Assembly (NCBI GenBank): GCA_019237595.1
Contig: JAFAGU010000212.1
Location: 1-14,503, forward strand
Direction of reading: 5' to 3'
Length of the DNA stretch: 14,503 nucleotides
Source: Betaproteobacteria bacterium
GTDB taxonomy: Bacteria > Pseudomonadota > Gammaproteobacteria > Burkholderiales > SG8-39
Made by a program: the position numbers and the translations under genes. Shown here one piece after another: positions 1-14,212 of this stretch. Each line of letters starts with the position of its first letter. Positions within the stretch are counted from its first letter, which is position 1. The notes under the pieces are model-generated. The model did no database searches and was not told the DNA's origin. It saw only the letters and a program-made list of their open reading frames with translations.

Positions 1-15
1 TGAAATTTTTCATCT

Positions 16-20
16 AGGAG
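16..20 (+). promoter_or_regulatory. Ribosome binding site of rplL
   Basis: AGGAG lies 10 bases before the rplL ATG. It supports the chosen start. The 15 bases before it are AT-rich and are probably the tail of the rplJ-rplL spacer. rplJ itself is outside the window and no promoter can be identified here. Confidence 0.8.
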
Positions 21-30
21 CCCACATACC

Positions 31-417
31 ATGGCTATCGCCAAGCAAGACATCCTCGACGCGATCGGGAGCATGAGCGTCCTCGAGCTCTCGCAGCTCA
101 TCAAGGACATGGAAGAGAAGTTCGGCGTGTCCGCCGCGGCCGCGGTCGCGGTCGCGGCCCCGGCCGCGGGCGGCGCCGCCGCAGGCGGCGCGAAGGCCGA
201 GGAGAAGACCGAGTTCACGGTGGTGCTTGCCGCCGCCGGCGACAACAAGGTCAACGTCATCAAGGCCGTGCGCGAGGTGACGAGCCTCGGCCTCAAGGAG
301 GCGAAAGACCTCGTCGACGGCGCGCCCAAGCCCGTGAAGGAGGGCGTGTCGAAGGCGGATGCCGACGCGATCGCGAAGAAGCTTTCCGACGCCGGCGCGA
401 AGGTGGAAATCAAGTAG
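31..417 (+). CDS. rplL: 50S ribosomal protein L7/L12
   Basis: This 128-residue protein is the L7/L12 stalk protein, present as dimers on L10 on the large ribosomal subunit, where it recruits and stimulates translational GTPases. Three parts are visible. An N-terminal dimerisation helix pair covers about residues 1-32. A flexible Ala/Gly/Val hinge covers about 33-58, and its DNA is a low-complexity run of GCG/GCC/GTC codons. The globular C-terminal domain covers about 59-128 and includes EKTEFTVVL, NVIKAVREVT and LGLKEAKDLVD, which form the factor-binding face. The length is slightly above the usual 120-124 because of the long hinge. The ATG is supported by AGGAG upstream. It is the gene before rpoB, as in most proteobacteria. 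Expression is presumably set by the upstream L10 operon promoter and L10 autoregulation, both outside the window. Confidence 0.98.
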   Translation: MAIAKQDILDAIGSMSVLELSQLIKDMEEKFGVSAAAAVAVAAPAAGGAAAGGAKAEEKTEFTVVLAAAGDNKVNVIKAVREVTSLGLKEAKDLVDGAPKPVKEGVSKADADAIAKKLSDAGAKVEIK

Positions 418-421
418 GGAA

Positions 422-467
422 CTTCGGAACCGGGGGCGGGTCTTATCGACCCTCCCCGGAGCCGAAG
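422..467 (+). promoter_or_regulatory. Long hairpin A in the rplL-rpoB spacer
   Basis: The RNA can pair 422-427 with 462-467 (CTTCGG/CCGAAG), 430-431 with 458-459, 433-436 with 454-457 and 438-442 with 448-452, closing a five-base loop at 443-447. That is about 17 pairs with one internal loop, one bulge and one mismatch. No T-tract follows, so it is not a standard intrinsic terminator. In E. coli this spacer holds a partial attenuator and an RNase III cleavage site, and this hairpin is a reasonable counterpart by position. The function here is inferred. Confidence 0.6.
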
Positions 468-511
468 GCAAAGCAAACCCCCTCACAGCAGAGGGTGTTT
501 CCTTTGCCTTC
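464..511 (+). promoter_or_regulatory. Long hairpin B in the rplL-rpoB spacer
   Basis: 464-473 pairs with 502-511 (GAAGGCAAAG against CTTTGCCTTC, ten perfect pairs). After a C/C mismatch 475-478 pairs with 497-500, and after a C/T mismatch 480-484 pairs with 491-495. The loop is ACAGCA at 485-490. This gives 19 pairs in 48 bases, starting five bases after rplL hairpin A's loop side ends and sharing bases 464-467 with hairpin A. The stem is less GC-rich than its surroundings. It lacks a T-tract. A double-stranded stem of this length suits RNase III processing or attenuation, which is inference. Confidence 0.65.
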
Positions 512-533
512 AGCGCATTTGACCCGAGCGGCC

Positions 534-538
534 AGGAG
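534..538 (+). promoter_or_regulatory. Ribosome binding site of rpoB
   Basis: AGGAG five bases before the ATG supports the rpoB start. It lies beyond both spacer hairpins, so it stays accessible when they fold. Confidence 0.8.
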
Positions 539-543
539 CCTTC

Positions 544-9041
<8,498 letters not shown>

Positions 9042-9042
<1 letters not shown>

Positions 9043-9095
9043 TGGCGAAACCGTTCCAGGAAGGGCCGCGGAAGCGGCCCTTTTTTTTGCCGTGA
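9042..9095 (+). other. 17-codon open frame bridging the rpoC terminator
   Basis: An ATG overlapping the rpoC stop (TGATG) opens a frame for MAKPFQEGPRKRPFFLP. It runs through the whole terminator hairpin and T-tract and stops at TGA, which overlaps the GTG start of the next gene (GTGA). There is no ribosome binding site, so it would depend on reinitiation by ribosomes leaving rpoC. Short open frames are common in GC-rich DNA, and the GTGA overlap follows simply from Thr being the second residue of the next protein. It may therefore mean nothing. I record it because it could link terminator read-through to translation. Confidence 0.15.
9061..9088 (+). terminator. Intrinsic terminator of the rplL-rpoB-rpoC operon
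   Basis: AAGGGCCGC (9061-9069) pairs perfectly with GCGGCCCTT (9074-9082) around a GGAA loop of the GNRA type, followed by eight T (9081-9088). This is a complete Rho-independent terminator on the + strand. It begins 18 bases after the rpoC stop and ends three bases before the start of the DUF1028 gene, which is unusually close. Confidence 0.93.
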
Positions 9096-9793
9096 CCTGG
9101 TCCATCGTCGGCCGCGATCGCGACGGTTCCTACGGCATCGCCATCGCGAGCCGCTTCTTCGCCGTCGGGGCGCTCTGCCCGTATGCGCGCAGCGGCGTTG
9201 GCGCGGTGTGTACGCAGGCGTTGGTCAACCCGCACTACGGCCCGAAGGGGTTGGATCTTCTCTCTGAAGATCTTCTTCCATCGGAAGCGATCGCGCTTCT
9301 CATCGTGGAAGACCATGGAAGAGACCATCGGCAGGTTCACGTCATCGACCGCGAGGGGCGAACGGCGGCGCATACAGGCAGCGCATGCATCGAGTGGTGC
9401 GGACACCTCGCGGGCGACGGGTTCTCGGTCGCCGGCAACATGCTCGCCGGGAAGGCCGTCCTTGGACAAACTGCCTCGGTCTTCCGGGAAAGAAAAGACC
9501 TTCCCTTCCCGGAACGCCTCATCGAAGCGCTCGCCGCCGGGGATGCGGCGGGGGGCGACAAGCGCGGCAAGCAGGCCGCGGCGCTCCTCGTGTATACGAC
9601 CGAGGAGTATCCCTTCCTCGACATCCGGGTGGACGACCATGCGGAGCCGATCGGCGAGCTCCGCCGCCTCTATGGGGTGAGCCGCGAGCGCTACCAGATC
9701 TTCTCGCGCTTCCTGCCCTCGCGCGCGCGGCCGGCGGGCGTGACCGACCGCGCCGTCATCGAAGATGCCATTGCTCGAAGTCAACGGCCTTAG
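9092..9793 (+). CDS. DUF1028 family protein, predicted Ntn-hydrolase-like
   Basis: The 233-residue protein matches the DUF1028 family, found in bacteria and archaea and, as I recall, placed with the Ntn-hydrolase superfamily. Its reaction is not established. Family hallmarks are the start TWSIV, then SRFFAVGALCPYARSGVGAV (about 20-39), a VNPHYGPKGL segment, the GDAAGGDKRGKQ motif in the C-terminal half, and DIRVDDHAEPIGELRRLY near the end. There is no signal peptide, so it is cytoplasmic. In Ntn enzymes the residue after the removed Met is the nucleophile; Thr2 would fit, but this is inference. GTG is taken as the start because the protein then begins exactly where family members begin. No Shine-Dalgarno is possible in the T-tract and CC just upstream. 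The gene overlaps the following ATPase by 29 bases, which suggests a role in handling the imported compound. Family identification is firm; function is not. Confidence 0.9.
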   Translation: MTWSIVGRDRDGSYGIAIASRFFAVGALCPYARSGVGAVCTQALVNPHYGPKGLDLLSEDLLPSEAIALLIVEDHGRDHRQVHVIDREGRTAAHTGSACIEWCGHLAGDGFSVAGNMLAGKAVLGQTASVFRERKDLPFPERLIEALAAGDAAGGDKRGKQAAALLVYTTEEYPFLDIRVDDHAEPIGELRRLYGVSRERYQIFSRFLPSRARPAGVTDRAVIEDAIARSQRP

Positions 9794-10733
9794 GACCTCC
9801 TTCCGGCTCGAGGATGGGAGGGAAGCGAGGGCGGTCGACGGCGCGAGCTTCTCGCTCGAAGCCGGCAGGACGCTCGGGCTCGTGGGCGAGTCCGGAAGCG
9901 GGAAGAGCGTCACGGCCCTTTCCATCATGGGGCTCGTCGCCCAGCCGCCGGGGCGCATCGCCGGGGGCGAAATCCTCTTCGAGGGCGAGGACCTGCTGAA
10001 GGCGCGGCCCGAGCGCCTGCGCGAGCTGCGCGGCAGCCGCATCGCCATGGTCTTCCAGGAGCCGATGACCTCGCTCAACCCGGCGTTCACGATCGGGGAG
10101 CAGATCAGCGAAGTCCTGCTCGCCCACAAGAAGGTCGGCAGGGAAGAAGCGAGAAAGCAGGCGATCGAGATGCTGCGCCAGGTGCGCATGCCCTCGCCGG
10201 AGGCCCGCTACGGCGAGCATCCGCACCGGCTTTCCGGCGGGATGCGGCAGCGGGCGATGATCGCCATGGCGCTCGCCTGCCGCCCGAAGCTCCTCATCTG
10301 CGACGAGCCGACGACGGCGCTCGACGTGACCGTGCAGGCGCAGATCCTCGAGCTCATGCGAACCCTTCGCGATGAGACGGGGACGGCCATCCTCCTCATC
10401 ACGCACGCCCTGGGCGTGGTCGCCGAGATCGCGGACGAGGTGGCGGTGATGTACGCGGGACGCATCGTGGAGCGGGCGCCGGCGGCCGAGCTCTTCTCGG
10501 AGCCGCAGCACCCCTACACGATCGGCCTCCTCGGCTCGATGCCGCGCCTCGCCGCGCCTGAGGCGCGGCTTGCCGCCATCGAGGGCCAGGTACCCGATCC
10601 TGCGGCCCCGCTCGATGGCTGCCGCTTCCGCCCGCGATGCCCGTTCGCCATTGCACGGTGCGAGGAGCGGGAGCCGCGATTGGAAGCGCTTTCCGAAAAA
10701 CACCATGCGGCCTGCTGGCGCGCGCCTCTGTAG
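9765..10733 (+). CDS. Peptide ABC transporter ATPase, OppD/DppD type
   Basis: This 322-residue protein is one of two nucleotide-binding subunits of a peptide-type ABC importer on the cytoplasmic side of the membrane. It shows Walker A GESGSGKS (41-48), the Q-loop VFQEPMTSLNP with Q98, signature LSGGM (156-160), Walker B LLICDEP with D180 and E181, D-loop ALDV and switch H214. The residue after the switch His is Ala215 (ITHALGVV), where ITHDLGVV is usual. The C-terminal oligopeptide-transporter extension (HPYTIGLL onward) carries four cysteines, C286-x5-C292-x6-C299-x17-C317. In some Dpp-type ATPases such a set binds an iron-sulfur cluster; that is an inference here. The ATG lies inside the end of the DUF1028 gene, with no good ribosome binding site, so translation is probably coupled. 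The solute cannot be told from sequence: peptides, glutathione-like or related compounds are possible. Confidence 0.93.
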   Translation: MPLLEVNGLRTSFRLEDGREARAVDGASFSLEAGRTLGLVGESGSGKSVTALSIMGLVAQPPGRIAGGEILFEGEDLLKARPERLRELRGSRIAMVFQEPMTSLNPAFTIGEQISEVLLAHKKVGREEARKQAIEMLRQVRMPSPEARYGEHPHRLSGGMRQRAMIAMALACRPKLLICDEPTTALDVTVQAQILELMRTLRDETGTAILLITHALGVVAEIADEVAVMYAGRIVERAPAAELFSEPQHPYTIGLLGSMPRLAAPEARLAAIEGQVPDPAAPLDGCRFRPRCPFAIARCEEREPRLEALSEKHHAACWRAPL

Positions 10734-11753
10734 ATGCTCCTGAAAGCCGATAACCTGGTGAAGCACTTTCCGGCGGGCGAGGCCTTCTTCGGCCGCGCCG
10801 AAGGCACCGTGCGCGCGGTCGACGGCGTGAGCTTCGAGATCGGCGAGGGCGAGACGCTCGGGCTCGTGGGCGAATCCGGCTGCGGAAAGTCGACGGTCGG
10901 CCGCCTCGTGCTCAGGCTCCTCGAGCCGACGAGCGGGCGGGTGCTCTTCCGGGGCGAGGACCTCGGCCGCCTCGACGCCCGCGCGCTGCGTTCGCGCCGC
11001 CGGTTCATGCAGCTCATGTTCCAGGACCCCTACGGGTCGCTCAATCCGCGCATGACGGTCGGGGACATGATCCGCGAGCCGCTCGTCCTGCATGGGCTGC
11101 ATCGCGGCGCCCAGGACGCTCGCGTGGCGGAGCTGCTCGGGTTGGTGGGCCTTCCGGGCGCGCACGCGCAGCGCTATGCGCACGAGTTTTCCGGCGGCCA
11201 GCGACAGCGGATCGGCATCGCGCGCGCGCTCGCGGCCGAGCCGGTGCTCATCGTGTGCGACGAGCCGGTCTCCGCGCTCGACGTGTCCATCCAGGCGCAA
11301 GTGATCAATCTGCTCGCCGAGCTACAGGCGCGGCTCGGCATCTCGTACCTCTTCATTGCACACGATCTCGCGGTCGTGCGCCACGCCTCCTCGCGCATCG
11401 CCGTCATGTACCTCGGAAAGATCGTGGAGGAAGGCGCCGCCGCCTCGCTTTTCCAGCGTCCGCGCCATCCGTATACCCAGGCGTTGCTCTCCGCCGTTCC
11501 GTCGCCGCAAGCCAGCAACCGGGCGAAACGCATTCTCCTCGAGGGCGACGTGCCCAGCGCGCTCGCCCCGCCTTCCGGCTGCCGCTTCCGCACGCGCTGC
11601 GCGCATGCGCGCGAACGCTGCGCCGCAGAGGTGCCCGTGCTGGACGAAGGCGTCGCGTGCCATTTCTGGCGCGAGATAGCCTCGCCGTCCCCGTCCGGCT
11701 TGATGCCGGTCAATGAGCGCCTGGCGCGCCTTCAGGCAGCGTTCCGTTCCTGA
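10734..11753 (+). CDS. Peptide ABC transporter ATPase, OppF/DppF type
   Basis: The second nucleotide-binding subunit, 339 residues, is expected to pair with the preceding ATPase. Motifs are Walker A GESGCGKS (46-53), Q-loop LMFQDPYGSLNP with Q97, signature FSGGQ (152-156), Walker B LIVCDEP with D176 and E177, D-loop ALDV, and an intact switch AHD (H210, D211). The Q-loop wording DPYGSLNPRM and signature FSGGQRQRIGIARAL are typical of the F-type subunit, whereas the neighbour has the D-type wording. The C-terminal extension has cysteines C283-x5-C289-x6-C296-x12-C309, then a tail of about 30 residues. The ATG follows the TAG of the preceding gene directly and no Shine-Dalgarno is seen, so reinitiation is likely. 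Confidence 0.94.
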   Translation: MLLKADNLVKHFPAGEAFFGRAEGTVRAVDGVSFEIGEGETLGLVGESGCGKSTVGRLVLRLLEPTSGRVLFRGEDLGRLDARALRSRRRFMQLMFQDPYGSLNPRMTVGDMIREPLVLHGLHRGAQDARVAELLGLVGLPGAHAQRYAHEFSGGQRQRIGIARALAAEPVLIVCDEPVSALDVSIQAQVINLLAELQARLGISYLFIAHDLAVVRHASSRIAVMYLGKIVEEGAAASLFQRPRHPYTQALLSAVPSPQASNRAKRILLEGDVPSALAPPSGCRFRTRCAHARERCAAEVPVLDEGVACHFWREIASPSPSGLMPVNERLARLQAAFRS

Positions 11754-11758
11754 GGAGG
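11753..11758 (+). promoter_or_regulatory. Strong ribosome binding site of the binding-protein gene
   Basis: AGGAGG, a full consensus, overlaps the TGA of the preceding ATPase gene and lies six bases before the ATG. It is the only strong site in this operon, as expected for a binding protein made in excess over the membrane parts. Confidence 0.85.
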
Positions 11759-11764
11759 ATTCCA

Positions 11765-13249
11765 ATGAGAACTTGGCTCGCCGCGGCACTTTCCCTCTGG
11801 ATGGCCGCCATCCATGCACAAACGCTGCGCATCGGCCTCGCCGAGGACCCCGACATCCTCGATCCCACGCTCGGCCGGACCTTCGTCGGGCGGATCGTGT
11901 TCGCCGGCCTTTGCGACAAGCTCTTCGACCTCGACGAGAAGCTGAACGTGATCCCCATGCTCGCCACGGGCTACGAGTGGTCGGCCGACAACAAGGCGCT
12001 CACCATCCGCCTGCGCCCCGGTGTCACGTTCCACGATGGCGAAAAGCTCGATGCGGCGGCGGTCAAGTTCAACCTCGACCGCCACAAGGGCCTGCAGGGC
12101 TCGGCGCGGCGCGCCGAGCTCGCCTCCGTAGCGAGCGTCGACGTGGTCGACGCGATGACGGTTCGCGTGAACCTCTCGGGGCCAGACGCGCCGCTCCTCA
12201 CGGTGCTCACCGACCGCGCCGGGATGATGGTGTCGCCGAAGGCTGCGCAGGCCGCGGGTGACAAGTTCGGCGCGAGGCCCGTGTGCTCGGGCCCGTTCCG
12301 CTTCGTCGAGCGCGTCGCCCAGGACCGCATCGTGCTCGAGCGCTATCCGGGCTACTGGGACAAGGGCCGGATCCACTTCGAGCGCGTTACTTACCTGCCG
12401 ATCATCGATGCGACGGTGCGTCTCGCGAACCTGCGTGCCGGCCAGCTCGACCTGATCGAGCGCATGGCCGCCTCCGACGTGCCGCAGATCAAGGGCGACG
12501 CGCGCTTCAGGATCGCCAAGGTGGTCGAGCTCGGCTACCAGGGCGTCTACATCAACGTCGGCAAGAGCGAGCTCGCGCAGAAGAATCCCATCGGCCGCGA
12601 CCCCCGCGTGCGCGAGGCCTTCGAGCTGGCGCTCGACCGCCAGGGCATCGTGCAGGTGGCGATGGATGGCGAGGCGGAGGTGGGGAACCAATGGGTCTCG
12701 CCCAGCAATGCGTACTACGCCAAGAAGCACCCGGTGCCCAAGCGCGACCTCGCGCGCGCGAAGGCGCTCCTCAAGGAAGCAGGCGTGCCGAACCCGACGG
12801 TGACGATGATGACGCCCACGACCTCCGACGCCCAGCGGATCGCGCAAGTCGTGCAGGCGATGGTGAAGGAAGCGGGTTTCGATGCCCGAATCCAGTCGAC
12901 GGAATTCGCGACCTCGCTCACGCTCGGCGACAAGGGGCAGTACGAGGCCTACGTCCTCGCCTGGAGCGGCCGCGCCGATCCCGACGGCAACCTGCAGAAC
13001 CACCTCGGCTGCGGCGCGCCGCTCAACTACTCGGGCTATTGCAGCAAGGCGGTGGACCAGGCGATGGCCGAGGCGCGGGCGCAGCGCGAGCCGGCGAAAC
13101 GCATGCTCGCCTACGATCGCATGGCCGACGAGGTGCTGAAGGACCGGCCCATCATCTACCTCTTCCACCGGCACTGGCTCTGGGGCCTGTCGGCGAAGCT
13201 CTCGGCTTCCGCACCGTGCCCGACGGCATGGTTCGCGTGCAGGACCTGA
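11765..13249 (+). CDS. Extracellular solute-binding protein, SBP_bac_5 family, with probable frameshifted C-terminus
   Basis: This is the periplasmic receptor of the importer. A signal peptide covers about residues 1-18 (MRTWLAAALSLWMAAIHA) with cleavage likely before Gln19; no lipobox is present. The SBP_bac_5 signature LRPGVTFHDGEKLDAAAVKF lies at about 83-102, followed by the usual CSGPFRFVE, LERYPGYWD and DPRVREAFELALDR segments. Mature cysteines occur in GLCDKLF, PVCSGPF, LGCGAP and GYCSKA, so periplasmic disulfides are possible. As read, the protein has 494 residues and ends in an unfamiliar SASAPCPTAWFACRT. The next frame, from 13207 to the TAG at 13258-13260, encodes GFRTVPDGMVRVQDLKLN when one G is restored. 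That is the normal family ending and gives 498 residues. The fault is therefore either a sequence error or a recent one-base deletion. The main body is intact. Substrate is unknown. Confidence 0.92.
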   Translation: MRTWLAAALSLWMAAIHAQTLRIGLAEDPDILDPTLGRTFVGRIVFAGLCDKLFDLDEKLNVIPMLATGYEWSADNKALTIRLRPGVTFHDGEKLDAAAVKFNLDRHKGLQGSARRAELASVASVDVVDAMTVRVNLSGPDAPLLTVLTDRAGMMVSPKAAQAAGDKFGARPVCSGPFRFVERVAQDRIVLERYPGYWDKGRIHFERVTYLPIIDATVRLANLRAGQLDLIERMAASDVPQIKGDARFRIAKVVELGYQGVYINVGKSELAQKNPIGRDPRVREAFELALDRQGIVQVAMDGEAEVGNQWVSPSNAYYAKKHPVPKRDLARAKALLKEAGVPNPTVTMMTPTTSDAQRIAQVVQAMVKEAGFDARIQSTEFATSLTLGDKGQYEAYVLAWSGRADPDGNLQNHLGCGAPLNYSGYCSKAVDQAMAEARAQREPAKRMLAYDRMADEVLKDRPIIYLFHRHWLWGLSAKLSASAPCPTAWFACRT

Positions 13250-13260
13250 AGCTGAACTAG
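13204..13260 (+). other. Probable one-base deletion and displaced C-terminal coding segment
   Basis: At 13204-13205 the sequence reads CTC TCG GCT TCC in frame, where CTC TCG GGC TTC is expected. A missing G in a GGG run would explain it. Beyond this point the -1 frame is open to TAG 13258-13260, ten bases before the permease start, and carries the conserved binding-protein ending. No slippery heptamer of the X-XXY-YYZ kind is present, so programmed frameshifting is unlikely. Confidence 0.7.
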
Positions 13261-13270
13261 GGGCAGGGCG

Positions 13271-14212
13271 GTGGGGCGTTTCCTCGCGCGCCGGCTCGGC
13301 ACCATCGTGCCGACGCTCCTCCTCGTCTCGATGCTGGTCTTCGGGCTGCAGCAGCTGCTGCCGGGCGATCCCGCGCTCATCCTCGCGGGCGAGGACCGCG
13401 ACCCGGGGGTCGTGGCCTACCTTCACGAAAAGCTGCATCTCGACGAGTCGCTGCCCGTGCGCTACGGATACTGGCTGCGCGACGCGCTCCACGGCGACCT
13501 CGGCGAATCGCTGCGCGTCAAGAAGCCGGTCGTGGAGCTCATCCTGGAGAAGCTGCCCGTGACCGTCCAGCTTGCCTCCATGGCGATCGTGATCGCCGTG
13601 CTCATCGGCGTCACGGCGGGAGTCGTCTCGGCCGTGAAGAAGGACAGCGTTTGGGACTACGCGGCGAATGTCTTCGCGCTGTGGGGGCTCTCCACGCCGA
13701 ACTTCTGGCTCGGCATCCTCCTCATCCTGCTCTTTGCAGTGCACCTCGGCTGGCTACCGGCCTCGGGGTACGTGAGCCCGTTCGAGGATCTGCGAGGAAA
13801 CCTCGCCGCGATGATCATGCCCGCATTCGTGCTCGGCAACGCCTTCGCTGCCGTGCTCATGCGGCACACCCGAAGCGCGATGCTGCAGGTGCTGAGCTCT
13901 GACTACGTGCGCACGGCGCGCGCGAAGGGACTCTCCGAGCCCGTCGTCGTGCTCAAGCACGCGCTGCGGAACGCGCTCGTGCCGGTCATCACGCTCGGCG
14001 CGCTCGGTTTCGGCGAGCTCCTCGGGGGCACCGTGCTGACCGAGACCGTCTTCACCATCCCGGGATTCGGCAAGCTCATCGTGGACGCGGTCTTCAATCG
14101 CGACTACGGCGTCGTCCAGGGCGTCGTCCTCTTTACCGCGTCCGCCTATATCGGCCTCAACCTGCTCGCCGACATTGCCTACTTCCTCGTCAATCCGCGC
14201 ATGAGGGGCTGA
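13271..14212 (+). CDS. Peptide ABC transporter permease, DppB/OppB type
   Basis: The 313-residue inner-membrane protein forms half of the transport channel. Six membrane segments can be placed roughly at 9-30, 100-122, 133-160, 180-198, 240-262 and 284-306. The N-terminal motif LPGDPA after the first segment is typical of the B-type permease. The coupling (EAA) loop DYVRTARAKGLSEPVVVLKH is at about 211-230 and contacts the ATPases; it is followed by the family ending ALRNALVPVI, TVFTIPGFGKL and NPRMRG. The start is GTG, giving MGRFLARRLGTIVPT, which matches the family N-terminus. Upstream GGGGCAGGG is a weak ribosome binding site. The stop overlaps the next start as TGATG, showing tight coupling. 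Confidence 0.95.
   Translation: MGRFLARRLGTIVPTLLLVSMLVFGLQQLLPGDPALILAGEDRDPGVVAYLHEKLHLDESLPVRYGYWLRDALHGDLGESLRVKKPVVELILEKLPVTVQLASMAIVIAVLIGVTAGVVSAVKKDSVWDYAANVFALWGLSTPNFWLGILLILLFAVHLGWLPASGYVSPFEDLRGNLAAMIMPAFVLGNAFAAVLMRHTRSAMLQVLSSDYVRTARAKGLSEPVVVLKHALRNALVPVITLGALGFGELLGGTVLTETVFTIPGFGKLIVDAVFNRDYGVVQGVVLFTASAYIGLNLLADIAYFLVNPRMRG

Noticed and set aside
133..196. Short GC-rich repeats of the GCGGTC/GCGGCC kind in rplL
   Set aside because: They encode the Ala/Val/Gly hinge of L7/L12 and need no other explanation.
422..511. The spacer hairpins as intrinsic terminators
   Set aside because: Neither stem is followed by a T-tract, and rpoB must be transcribed from upstream.
9254..9272. 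Inverted repeat GATCTTC/GAAGATC with a five-base loop
   Set aside because: It is only seven pairs, lies inside the DUF1028 coding sequence and encodes ordinary family residues (DLLSEDL).
11732..13744. Long minus-strand open frame opposite the binding protein and permease
   Set aside because: Shadow of the coding strand; composition is Arg/His/Ala-rich and no family is recognisable.
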